From DASPJL01 sp035628645 (GTDB taxonomy: Bacteria; Bacteroidota; Bacteroidia; Cytophagales; Cyclobacteriaceae): a stretch of 64,000 nucleotides of DNA. The position numbers and the translations under genes were made by a program. Below the pieces are notes generated by a model. That model worked only from the letters and a program-made list of their open reading frames with translations. It was not told where the DNA came from and made no database searches. Of the stretch, positions 25,808 through 33,884 are shown piece after piece. The stretch's first letter is position 1, and every line of letters starts with the position of its first letter. Where the stretch lies: positions 1 through 64,000 of the forward strand of contig DASPJL010000105.1 of NCBI GenBank assembly GCA_035628645.1, written 5' to 3'.

Positions 25808-27247
25808 TTATGGAAGATAGGCTTCTACTGCTGGCCCCAAATCATAAATTGTAATTTCAGGCAAATATCTTTTAATTAAACTACTTCCGGCGGCAGAACG
25901 ATATCCTGAGGCGCAATTAACAATAATAGGTTTATCTTTAGGGATTTCGTTCATTCGTTGACCGAGTTCCTGAAGAGGAATATTTATGCTATTCTTAAAT
26001 ATAGGTTTTTCCTTTGCCTCTTTCGCCGTTCGCACATCTATGATGGTGTAATTGTTATCACTGGGATTAAAATCGTTTTTGTCGAGTTGAGCGAACTGAT
26101 TCCCCTTTGTGGTGTTATAGACGAAAGCGCCTTTTACTTTTAAATCATACCCAATAGCCGCTGCCTTTTTTAATCCAGTTTTTAAGCTCTCCTCATTTTC
26201 AGCTACAAGATAAAACTCAGAATTTGGATCCACTATGGTGCCTAACCATGTTTCAAAGGAGCCTTGAACTGGAATATTAATGGAATTGTGAATATAGGAG
26301 CTCTTAAATGCAGTTGCCTGTCTTGAGTCGATTACTAAAGCATCATTTTCCGGTTTATAATTTTCGGGTAGAAGTTTTATGCCGGTAAGGCCAGGTTTAA
26401 TATCAGGTGCCCCTTGTATATTTAAGGTAACAGTATACGGAAAGTATTTAGGAATAAAGGGTTGATCACTTAGCAGTATGCTGACAAACTCTGCCTTTGT
26501 TCGTTTTTCGAAAGCATAATTATGATTCTTTTCATCACCAATTGTTGAACTAAGTGCCTTTCGGATCGATTTACCACACAAAGTTCCAGCGCCATGTGCT
26601 GGATAAACAATTACATCATCATTTAGTTTAGAAAACTTCTGATGGATTGTGTCATACATTGATTCCGCTAACCTCTGTCTCTGTGCTTCAACATCTTTTG
26701 AAAAATCCCTCAAATCCGGGCGTCCCACATCTCCTATAAACAAAGAGTCGCCAGAGAAAACAGCAACATCTTTTCCACCTTCAAATAAAATCGCAGAAAT
26801 ATGGTCTGGTGCATGTCCAGGTGTGTACATTGATCTTAATCCAACTTTTTCAGATAGTTTAATTACTTCACCCTCATCGAACGCCGTTGCCGGATATTTT
26901 GATTTAGTCAGGCTGCTTGTATATACAGGCACGTTCAATTTCTTCTGCATTTCAAGGTGGCCGCTAGCAAAATCCGCATGAGGGTGAGTTTCAATAACAC
27001 CTACTATTTCAGCATTATTTTTTTTAGCATAGTCATAATAGAGATGAGGATCTCTTTCAGGATCTATCACAATGATTTTATTATCAGCCATTACAATATA
27101 AGAGAAATGAGCAAGGGCTTTGTACTGAAATTGCTCAATAACATAATTGTTTGAGATTCTTGTGCTTTGGCTCCACAATTTATTTGTATTGATGACTGAT
27201 AATGCACCCAAGCCAGCCAGATTGTAAATAAAATTTCTTCTTTGCAT
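25808..27247 (-). CDS. exported persulfide dioxygenase-like MBL protein with two rhodanese domains
   Basis: 479 residues. The N-terminus QRRNFIYNLAGLGALSVI has a twin-Arg and a hydrophobic run, suggesting Tat export. The metallo-beta-lactamase domain follows, ETHE1-like: THPHADF (H88, H90, D92), TPGHAPDH (H145), SGDSLF (D167) and PAHGAG (H218), with the GDVGRPDL signature. Two rhodanese domains follow: about 300-375 lacks a Cys at the active loop (VAENEES), about 398-479 has C445 in NCASGYRS. ETHE1-type enzymes oxidise persulfide to sulfite; rhodaneses move sulfane sulfur. Last gene of the sulfur operon, 73 bp after the MFS gene. Confidence 0.92.
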   Translation of the reverse strand: MQRRNFIYNLAGLGALSVINTNKLWSQSTRISNNYVIEQFQYKALAHFSYIVMADNKIIVIDPERDPHLYYDYAKKNNAEIVGVIETHPHADFASGHLEMQKKLNVPVYTSSLTKSKYPATAFDEGEVIKLSEKVGLRSMYTPGHAPDHISAILFEGGKDVAVFSGDSLFIGDVGRPDLRDFSKDVEAQRQRLAESMYDTIHQKFSKLNDDVIVYPAHGAGTLCGKSIRKALSSTIGDEKNHNYAFEKRTKAEFVSILLSDQPFIPKYFPYTVTLNIQGAPDIKPGLTGIKLLPENYKPENDALVIDSRQATAFKSSYIHNSINIPVQGSFETWLGTIVDPNSEFYLVAENEESLKTGLKKAAAIGYDLKVKGAFVYNTTKGNQFAQLDKNDFNPSDNNYTIIDVRTAKEAKEKPIFKNSINIPLQELGQRMNEIPKDKPIIVNCASGYRSAAGSSLIKRYLPEITIYDLGPAVEAYLP

Positions 27248-27320
27248 TTTTCTAATTTTAATATTTAGTTGATTTACGTTCCTATCTATGAGTTAATTTG
27301 ATTTGCACTCAATTACAGTT

Positions 27321-28571
27321 TTAAGTTATTTTATTGAAAAAGCTCATTCTTTCTAGCATCGGCATCGTTTTGAAATCGTTTGACATCCTCAATAATATTA
27401 TAAATGAGGAGAAAATTGTAATACCTCCGATTAGGAGTACTGAGGCGTCTATCCCAAACTGATCTGCAACAACTCCCGTTATCAAAGCTCCGATTGCATA
27501 TCCTAAATCTCGCCACAGCCTGAAAGTACCGATACTTTTTGGTCTGTCTGCAGGGTGGGTATTTTCTGCAATTGAAGCTAAGAATGTGGGGTAAACCATC
27601 GCAGTTCCAAAGCCTAATAGAGATGAAAGAATAACATATTGGTAAAATACTTCTGCTTTAACAAAAACTAATAATGCAAGTCCTTGAAGAAACATTCCCA
27701 AGAACAGCAAAAGTTTTTTAGAAAAGATATCTGCCATTTTTCCCGTAAATAATTGTCCGATCCCCCAAATTCCGGGATAGACAGCGGTTATAATTCCTAT
27801 CTCACTTAATGAAAACCCTTTTGATGAAAGTAGTATTGGAAATAACCCCCAAGCCATCCCATCGTTCAGGTTGTTTACCAATCCGGCCTGCGTCACAGAT
27901 CCAAGATTTTTATGAGTCCAAGTGGTTTTTAAAAATATATTATTTAGTCTTGGAAGAAGGCTCTTTTCAGCTTCTTTATCGCTGTGAGCTCTTGTGTCCC
28001 TTACAAATAACCAACTAAGGATTAATCCTGCGACGGCTAACGCTATTCCTATATAAAAAGGAAAGGGTCTTAATCCATATTGTCCTGCTATCCATCCAGT
28101 AAGAAAACCTACAATTGCCACCGCCAGATAACCCGCAAATTCATTCAATCCCATTGCCAAACCTCTATTCCTTTCTCCAACCAGGTCAATTTTCATAACC
28201 ACAGTACTAGACCATGTGAGACCCTGATTAATGCCAAGTAGAATATTGGCAACAATAATCCAATTCCAATTTGGAGCATAGATCAATATAAAAGGAATTG
28301 GCAAACCTACAATCCATCCAATTATAAGTAGATTTTTCCTTCCCAATTTATTTGCCAGTGATCCTGTAAAGTAGTTGGTTATTGCCTTAACTATTCCGAA
28401 AACAATGATAAATGAAAGAATAGCAGTTCTCGCCGCCAAATGAAATTCGGCCTCGGCCATTTCAGGAAGAATAGTTCTTTCCAACCCAACCATTCCTCCC
28501 ACGAATGCATTGATTATTATTAATAAAGTGAACTGCTTCCAGTTTTCTTTTAATCCAAGCTTTACTTCCAT
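27321..28571 (-). CDS. MFS transporter in sulfur operon
   Basis: 416-residue major-facilitator protein with 12 predicted helices. The loop 2-3 signature is present as GSLANKLGRKNLLIIGW, and the second-half equivalent as GKMADIFSKKLLLFLGM. Loop helix features (RNRGLAMGLNEFAGYLAVAIVGFLTG; RPKSIGTFRLWRDLGYAIGAL) match the drug/organic-anion branch. Lying between two persulfide-processing enzyme genes, it may export or import a sulfur compound such as sulfite, thiosulfate or an organic thiol; this is inference from position. 28 bp after the rhodanese/MBL gene. Confidence 0.9.
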   Translation of the reverse strand: MEVKLGLKENWKQFTLLIIINAFVGGMVGLERTILPEMAEAEFHLAARTAILSFIIVFGIVKAITNYFTGSLANKLGRKNLLIIGWIVGLPIPFILIYAPNWNWIIVANILLGINQGLTWSSTVVMKIDLVGERNRGLAMGLNEFAGYLAVAIVGFLTGWIAGQYGLRPFPFYIGIALAVAGLILSWLFVRDTRAHSDKEAEKSLLPRLNNIFLKTTWTHKNLGSVTQAGLVNNLNDGMAWGLFPILLSSKGFSLSEIGIITAVYPGIWGIGQLFTGKMADIFSKKLLLFLGMFLQGLALLVFVKAEVFYQYVILSSLLGFGTAMVYPTFLASIAENTHPADRPKSIGTFRLWRDLGYAIGALITGVVADQFGIDASVLLIGGITIFSSFIILLRMSNDFKTMPMLERMSFFNKIT

Positions 28572-28599
28572 AATCCTTCTAAAATCTCCATCCTATAAT

Positions 28600-29709
28600 C
28601 TAAGGTATTGCACATCTGTTCGCGCCAGCTTCCAATTCTTTTGGATCAATCCCTTCAAAATTCCCTATAGCATTTATTTCTGATACTCTAAGGTAATTTA
28701 GAGGAGTAGGGGGTATTTTGGCCAGGATATTGGCGACAAAATGTTCTTTGCTTAGTTTTAAAGAACTCACTTCCTCTTGAATATCACCCAGTTTTCCGGC
28801 TATCGGTTTATCATCAAAAGGAATTGGCTTACTGATATGTCCTGGAAAGATGAACGTGTCGTTCTTTAGCTTTAATATTTTATGCAAAGAATCGTAAAGT
28901 AAAGACGCCCTCACTTTAGCTTGTTCTTCATTTGCTTTTAAATCAGGCCTTCCTACACCATCTATAAAAATGGTATCGCCTGTAAACAAATATTTTTCAT
29001 CTACCAAATAACAGGTGCTGTCTAACGTATGGCCTGGCGTATGAATTGCTTTTAAATAAGAGGTACCGAAAGCTATTTGATCTTCGTCTATAATTTTATT
29101 ATAGTCAAATTGAAGGTTATCATTTTCTGGTAAATAAATACTTGTATCTGTTTGCTTCGCAAGTACGAGTGCCCTTGAAAGGTGGTCCGCATGCATGTGC
29201 GTATCGACTACATATTTCACCTTCCAATTTCTTTTTTTTGCAATTTCTATATATACAGCTGCATTGATAGAAGCATCGATAACGATTGCTTCTCCCTTTG
29301 AAGCAATAATATAAGAAAGACAACCTTTTCCCGTCCTTCGAATCTGTAGAATAGTCAATTCTCCGAAATTTAGTTCAGCGGTATTCCAAGCAAGACTCCA
29401 ACTTTTCATTCCACCTTCTAAAGAGTAGGAATCAATTCCTCTTTTTCTTAATACATCCGATGCAATCTGGCTAGTCCTTCCAGCAGCACAAACCGCAACT
29501 ACCTTAGTGTTTTCCGGGATTTCCAAATCATCTAATATCGAAGAGTCTCCTTTGCTTAAGCCCTTATATGCATCGACATATTTGCTACCTGGGATATACC
29601 ACTCATCCCTTTGTTCTTGCGGTCTTACGTCCACTACAATGACATTTTCCTTTTCCTCCAGCCATTCTCTTAAAGTTTCTGCATCAATGTTCCTTTTTAT
29701 TTCTTCCAT
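28600..29709 (-). CDS. rhodanese-MBL fusion (persulfide dioxygenase-like)
   Basis: 369-residue cytosolic protein with domain order reversed from the other MBL gene. Residues 1-112 are a rhodanese with catalytic C74 in VCAAGRTS. From 116 the metallo-beta-lactamase domain: DTHMHADH (H171, H173, D175, H176), HTPGHT (H227), FTGDTIFIDGVGRPDL (D245) and a late FPGH. The rhodanese could hand sulfane sulfur to the dioxygenase site, as known for natural PDO-rhodanese fusions. A C-terminal segment (PLNYLRVSEINAIGNFEG) is typical of this subgroup. 13 bp after the regulator gene. Confidence 0.92.
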   Translation of the reverse strand: MEEIKRNIDAETLREWLEEKENVIVVDVRPQEQRDEWYIPGSKYVDAYKGLSKGDSSILDDLEIPENTKVVAVCAAGRTSQIASDVLRKRGIDSYSLEGGMKSWSLAWNTAELNFGELTILQIRRTGKGCLSYIIASKGEAIVIDASINAAVYIEIAKKRNWKVKYVVDTHMHADHLSRALVLAKQTDTSIYLPENDNLQFDYNKIIDEDQIAFGTSYLKAIHTPGHTLDSTCYLVDEKYLFTGDTIFIDGVGRPDLKANEEQAKVRASLLYDSLHKILKLKNDTFIFPGHISKPIPFDDKPIAGKLGDIQEEVSSLKLSKEHFVANILAKIPPTPLNYLRVSEINAIGNFEGIDPKELEAGANRCAIP

Positions 29710-29722
29710 ATCAATTTGTTAT

Positions 29723-30382
29723 TTAAACTTCTATTGGCAATCCTTTTAGCTTCCAGTCAGGATATCCTTCCTTCAGCCTTTTTGCATTAAAATTGTGTTT
29801 AATTAGGAACTCAGCAGCATCATCTGCAAAGACACAAAATGGTCCCCGACAATAGGCTATTATTTCTTGATTTTTGGGTAGCTCCTGAAGGCGAGAAGCA
29901 AGTTGCCCGATTGGGATTGAAATTGCTTTAGCAATGTGCCCTGATTTGTACTCTTCTTCAGGACGGACATCAATTAGCACCACCTCATTTGTTTCCAGCC
30001 GTTGGATTAACTCATCTATTGTTAAAGACTCTAGCGCTGGCTTTCCTTCCCTAAAATCCCTTACAACTTTATCTACTTCTGCAATTCTTTCAGTACCGAA
30101 ATCCCGCAGAAGTGACCATATCTGAGCTACTTTATAATTGGAAAGCTTATAAATAATGTAGTTCTTATTCCTTTTAACTTCAACAAGATTGCCAGCTTTT
30201 AATACCTGAAGATGCTTAGATGTGTTCGCAATAGAGGTGCTTGTTTCTATTGCTATTTTTTCAACAGTTCTTTCGCCTTGGGCAAGGAGATCTATAATTT
30301 CAAGTCTTTTGGGATTGCCTAGTGCGATGGAAACTTTTGCCAGTTCACTAAATACTTTGTCTTTAAATTCTCTTTTTTCCAT
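29723..30382 (-). CDS. ArsR-family regulator fused to a rhodanese domain
   Basis: Winged-helix repressor (FSELAKVSIALGNPKRLEIIDLLAQGERTVEKIAIETSTSIANTSKHLQVLKAGNLVEVKRN) followed by a rhodanese domain from about residue 120, with YCRGPFC. The ArsR part has no Cys at all; the only two cysteines of the protein are the rhodanese pair, C178 and C183 from the ATG. So sulfur sensing, if any, should use the rhodanese site rather than the BigR/SqrR-type dithiol. The start is the ATG at 30380-30382 (219 residues): the TTG at 30403 sits inside the promoter -7 box. First gene of the operon and probable autoregulator. Confidence 0.93.
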   Translation of the reverse strand: MEKREFKDKVFSELAKVSIALGNPKRLEIIDLLAQGERTVEKIAIETSTSIANTSKHLQVLKAGNLVEVKRNKNYIIYKLSNYKVAQIWSLLRDFGTERIAEVDKVVRDFREGKPALESLTIDELIQRLETNEVVLIDVRPEEEYKSGHIAKAISIPIGQLASRLQELPKNQEIIAYCRGPFCVFADDAAEFLIKHNFNAKRLKEGYPDWKLKGLPIEV

Positions 30383-30400
30383 CTCAGATCTAATGTGGAA

Positions 30401-30430
30401 CAAAGATAATATTTGTATTTAACTATTCAA
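30401..30430 (-). promoter_or_regulatory. promoter of the sulfur operon
   Basis: On the minus strand: TTG at 30428-30430, a 19-bp spacer, then TATCTTTG at 30401-30408. This is an exact fit to the Bacteroidota TTG/TAnnTTTG promoter, 18 bp upstream of the ATG at 30382. The -33 box lies within the palindrome at 30425-30444. Confidence 0.75.
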
Positions 30431-30444
30431 CTAATTAGTTGAAT
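30425..30444. promoter_or_regulatory. perfect 20-bp palindromic operator
   Basis: ATTCAACTAATTAGTTGAAT is its own reverse complement, and the flanking T/A extends it to 22 bp (30424-30445). It covers the -33 element of the promoter for the ArsR-rhodanese operon, the classical position for an ArsR-family operator. The rest of the 413-bp gap to 30796 holds the promoter of the next plus-strand gene and no other clear ORF. Confidence 0.8.
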
Positions 30445-30709
30445 ATATTATTTGATCATATAAATAAAGCTTACCAGAGCTTCTCCCGCCTTATCCTGAT
30501 TAATACTCATTGTTCATAACTTGATAATTTTAATCGTGATAATCTTTCGGGGCGGTCCATTTTGTATTTGGTCATAATTTTTGCATTCGCATAATTTGAG
30601 AATAGTTCTTAAAAGCATCACAATCTGGCTTAAACATATCAACACTTTCTTCAACTAAGTCCACCATAGGGCTTCTCGCTTTTACTGCAAAAAAATATTT
30701 TAAAAAAAG

Positions 30710-30740
30710 TTTGTGGAATTGAAAACCTTATTTACATTTG
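30710..30740 (+). promoter_or_regulatory. promoter of the 131-aa secreted protein gene
   Basis: TTTG at 30710-30713, a 19-bp spacer and TACATTTG at 30733-30740: full -33/-7 match. The predicted start site is about 30747, giving a leader of some 50 nt. Confidence 0.72.
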
Positions 30741-30743
30741 TAC

Positions 30744-30763
30744 TGTACTAGATAAGTAGTACA
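30744..30763. promoter_or_regulatory. candidate operator dyad at the transcription start
   Basis: TGTACTA, 6-bp spacer GATAAG, TAGTACA: a perfect 7-bp inverted repeat that spans the expected +1 of the promoter at 30710-30740. The position suggests repression. The size and sequence recall PadR- or TetR-type sites, but no such regulator gene is in the window. Confidence 0.55.
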
Positions 30764-30795
30764 CTAAAACATTAAACAAATTAAATATCAAAGCC

Positions 30796-31191
30796 ATGAA
30801 AAAGTCAATCTTAATGCTGTTACTTGTACCCATGTTTGCCATAGGACAAACAGGTCCAAACAATGAATTAACTGCGTCTGCCAAAGTTTACTCTCATTCA
30901 AAAAGTACATCTTCAGAAAGTTCCAGTAAGGTTAAAGCGCTTCTTAAGTATACAGGACATTACAAATCAGAGCTCATTGCTGGTTTTGAAATTGATGTAT
31001 TTGTTGAGGGAAATAAATTATTCGGTATTAAAAAAGGTGATGCAGAAAGAGTAGAAATTTCGCCGGCAGGACCTTCGAAGTTTTTGGTTGAAGGCACACA
31101 AATTCAAATTCAATTTATGGAAGAAAATGGCGAAGTGCAGTATATGATGGTAGCCAAAGATGAAATGACCTGGTTAAAAAAGGAAGATTAG
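30796..31191 (+). CDS. small secreted protein, 131 aa, unknown function
   Basis: Sec signal peptide (MKKSILMLLLVPMFAIGQ), a Ser/Lys-rich linker, then a compact beta-rich domain (LLKYTGHYKSELIAGFEIDVFVEGNKLFGIKKGDAERVEISPAGPSKFLVEGTQIQIQFMEENGEVQYMMV). The 'YTGHYK..... V..E..KL.......' pattern resembles the DUF3471-like C-terminal domain found after beta-lactamase-type proteins, but alone; this resemblance is weak. Monocistronic with its own strong promoter, operator-like dyad and terminator. ATG at 30796. Confidence 0.8.
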   Translation: MKKSILMLLLVPMFAIGQTGPNNELTASAKVYSHSKSTSSESSSKVKALLKYTGHYKSELIAGFEIDVFVEGNKLFGIKKGDAERVEISPAGPSKFLVEGTQIQIQFMEENGEVQYMMVAKDEMTWLKKED

Positions 31192-31279
31192 TGCAACGCC
31201 TTTTTCCTTAAAATCCTAACCTTTAATCCGGTTTAAAAATCTAGTGTAAAATAATGCTTCGAGGATGCCGCAATGTATA

Positions 31280-31312
31280 AAAAGGATAGTGAGGTGAACT
31301 GTCCTTTTATTT
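31280..31312 (+). terminator. terminator after the 131-aa gene
   Basis: AAAAGGA...TCCTTTT arms (7 bp perfect, extended past a T-G pair to 10), loop about 9 nt, then TTTTATTT. About 90 bp beyond the stop at 31191. Confidence 0.65.
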
Positions 31313-31367
31313 CCTCTCATTAATCGGAAAGCTTTCGGCAAACCATAAATTTAATTAGGTGAAACCT

Positions 31368-31982
31368 TTACCTCAGGTCCACCTTGGAATTGTAATTCTT
31401 AAGCTCCTTCCAGTCATCCGGTTTGAGTTCTATAAAAAATGTATTTCCAACTTCAAGAATATGCTTCATGCTCACTTTTTCAAGCTGATTGGATATATGG
31501 AGCGAAAAAATTTTACTTAATCCTTCCGCAGTATACACTCCTACTAAAGGCTCGGGTTCGTTTTCAATAGAATACACAACAAAATCGTGTTCTCCTGCCT
31601 TTTCATCAAAAACATTAATTAAATTTTTAATAATAGCAGTTGACAAATCCGGAAGATCTGAAGCTACGACGATAAGGTCATGGTCAGGAAATTGATCGTG
31701 AATGGACAGTATACCTCTTAAAGGTCCCTTTACATTAATTTTATCTACAACGATGCGATCGGGAAAAAAGACTTTTCTGCATTCTTCTTCCTGTGATGAA
31801 TCTATTGATATTACTACAGGTATGCCTAAGCTTTCAAGTTTATCAAAAGTTATTTTTGACCAATACTGGCCTTCTTTTAACAGCAATCCTTTATCCTTAC
31901 CCATTCGATTGCTATTCCCACCGGATAACACTACTCCGAGCAATGGATTATTATCATCGTATGTGTTGGGATTGCAGCACAT
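31368..31982 (-). CDS. mobA: MobA-like molybdenum cofactor guanylyltransferase
   Basis: NTP-transferase fold of 204 residues. The nucleotide-binding signature LSGGNSNRMGKDKGLL (about 19-34) is that of MobA, which links GMP to molybdopterin. VVDKINVKGPLRGILS and VVASDLPDLS (metal Asp) follow. The C-terminus is less conserved. MobA is the best fit; a related sugar or CMP transferase cannot be fully ruled out since no other moa/moe genes are nearby. It follows the purF gene by three bases, so the run nuoM-nuoN-purF-mobA looks co-transcribed. Confidence 0.85.
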   Translation of the reverse strand: MCCNPNTYDDNNPLLGVVLSGGNSNRMGKDKGLLLKEGQYWSKITFDKLESLGIPVVISIDSSQEEECRKVFFPDRIVVDKINVKGPLRGILSIHDQFPDHDLIVVASDLPDLSTAIIKNLINVFDEKAGEHDFVVYSIENEPEPLVGVYTAEGLSKIFSLHISNQLEKVSMKHILEVGNTFFIELKPDDWKELKNYNSKVDLR

Positions 31983-31985
31983 CTT

Positions 31986-33881
31986 TTAATAAGCCCTGAT
32001 TTCTTTGCCTTCCATATAGTTTACAAAGGCTTTGTTGACAACTTTGTTTCCTCCTTCGGTAGGATAATCTCCGGTAAAATACCAATCTCCGGTATGATAA
32101 GGCACTGCTTTACGAAGGTTTTTTACTGTTTGATAAACTACTTTTACATCCGCTTTTATTTCGTCCGGCTTAATGATGCGTGCAATCCTGTTAGAAATTT
32201 CTTCGTTGGTAAATGGTTCATATAAAAGTTTTACAAAATTTTCTTTGTTGCCGGGAGAGGTAGTTTGAATGGCGTTCAAGCATTTATCATAAACTTCGTC
32301 GATCAAATCTTCCATGTCTTTTTCCCTCAGCAAAGCCATTACTGCCCGAAAAGCAATAAAATCCTTTATTTTAGACATATCGATTCCGTAACAATCGGGG
32401 TAACGAATCTGTGGAGCCGAGGAAACAATAACTATACTTTTAGGCTCCAGTCTGTCCAGCAGTTTTAAAATGCTTTTTTCCAACGTTGTGCCCCTGACAA
32501 TAGAATCGTCCATTACTACAATATGGTCGGTCTTTTTATTGATTACCTCATAAGTAGTTTCATAAACGTGAGCCACCATGTCCCCCCTGTTTGCGTCATC
32601 GGTAATGAAGGTTCTTAATTTGGCATCCTTGCTCACTAATTTTTCAACCCTTGGCCTGAAAGAAAGCACTTTCCTTAAGGCATCATCATCCAGTTTTCCT
32701 TCTGTAATCACCCTTTTGCGAATGTCCATTAAATGATCTTCCAATCCTGAAACCATACCCAAAAATGCCGATTCCGCAGTATTTGGAATATAAGAGAAAA
32801 CGGCATTGTCCAGGTCCTGATGAATGGACTCCAGCACCTGAGGGACAATCAGTTTACCCAACATTTTTCTTTCATGATAAATGTCCGGGTCGGTTCCCCT
32901 CGAGAAATAGATCCTTTCGAAAGAACATGATTTTTTAGGAAGTTGCTCTATAAAAGGAAACTCATTGTAGTCACCTGCTTTATTGATGATTAAGGCGCTA
33001 CCAGGTTCTATTTCCTTTATTTGGGAATAATCAATGTTAAATGCGGTTTTAATTGCCGGCTTTTCGCTTGCTACCACCACCACTTCATCATCGGCATAAT
33101 AATAGGCTGGTCTTATTCCGGCAGGATCTCTGGCGACAAATGCGCCTCCATATCCGGTCATTCCGGCCATGGCATATCCTCCGTCAAAGTCCTTACAAGC
33201 TCTTCTTAACACCCTGGCCAAGTCAAGTTCATTTTCGATCATCATGCTGATCTCGGCATTGGGGTACTTGTTGTTGTATTTATCAAAAATTGCCTGATTC
33301 TCTTCATCCAGAAAATGACCAATTTTTTCCATTACCGTAACAGTGTCAGATTTTTCTTTAGGATGCTGACCCAATTCAATAAGCTTATTGAATTGCTGGT
33401 CTACATTGGTCATATTAAAATTTCCGGCTACTACGAGGTTCCTGCTGCGCCAGTTATTTTGCCGTAGCATCGGATGAGTATCTTCTACTTTGTTGGTTCC
33501 GTGGGTGCCGTATCTTAGATGTCCAAGCCAGACTTCACCGGTAAAAGCCATGTTTTCCTTAAGCCACTCCGCATCCTTAAAATTATTTTTATTTGCTTTG
33601 AGCGCCTTCTTATACTTTTTATTAATTCTTTTGAAGATATCCGTAATTGCTTGCGACTTAATTGACCTGTACCGGCTTATGTACCTGATGCCAGGTTTTA
33701 CTCCAATTTTGATATTAGCAACACCGGCGCCATCCTGTCCGCGGTTATGCTGTTTCTCCATAAGAAGATAGAGCTTATTGACAGCATACAAAGGAGAACC
33801 ATACTTATCAATATAATATTGTAATGGTTTCCTTAATCTAATTAAAGCAATACCACATTCGTGTTTGATCGCGTCGCTCAT
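31986..33881 (-). CDS. purF: PurF-like amidophosphoribosyltransferase, long Bacteroidota form
   Basis: Makes phosphoribosylamine from PRPP and glutamine. The class II amidotransferase domain starts with ECGIALI: the nucleophile is C9, so eight residues must be removed to free it, as in propeptide-type PurF. Other glutaminase marks: RGQDGAGV, HLRYGTHGTN (R123) and GNFNM (N154). The PRPP loop is IVVMDDSIVRGTT (454-466). At 631 residues it is about 130 longer than standard PurF, with inserts at about 70-115 and 340-430 that are characteristic of this lineage. It sits between nuoN and mobA. Confidence 0.88.
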   Translation of the reverse strand: MSDAIKHECGIALIRLRKPLQYYIDKYGSPLYAVNKLYLLMEKQHNRGQDGAGVANIKIGVKPGIRYISRYRSIKSQAITDIFKRINKKYKKALKANKNNFKDAEWLKENMAFTGEVWLGHLRYGTHGTNKVEDTHPMLRQNNWRSRNLVVAGNFNMTNVDQQFNKLIELGQHPKEKSDTVTVMEKIGHFLDEENQAIFDKYNNKYPNAEISMMIENELDLARVLRRACKDFDGGYAMAGMTGYGGAFVARDPAGIRPAYYYADDEVVVVASEKPAIKTAFNIDYSQIKEIEPGSALIINKAGDYNEFPFIEQLPKKSCSFERIYFSRGTDPDIYHERKMLGKLIVPQVLESIHQDLDNAVFSYIPNTAESAFLGMVSGLEDHLMDIRKRVITEGKLDDDALRKVLSFRPRVEKLVSKDAKLRTFITDDANRGDMVAHVYETTYEVINKKTDHIVVMDDSIVRGTTLEKSILKLLDRLEPKSIVIVSSAPQIRYPDCYGIDMSKIKDFIAFRAVMALLREKDMEDLIDEVYDKCLNAIQTTSPGNKENFVKLLYEPFTNEEISNRIARIIKPDEIKADVKVVYQTVKNLRKAVPYHTGDWYFTGDYPTEGGNKVVNKAFVNYMEGKEIRAY

Positions 33882-33884
33882 TGA

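Noticed and set aside
30383..30403. Longer N-terminus for the ArsR-rhodanese regulator
   Set aside because: The TTG at 30403 lies in the -7 box TATCTTTG of a full promoter; the ATG at 30382 remains.
31489..31999. Three overlapping plus-strand ORFs opposite mobA
   Set aside because: Shadows of mobA in other frames; no recognisable domain.
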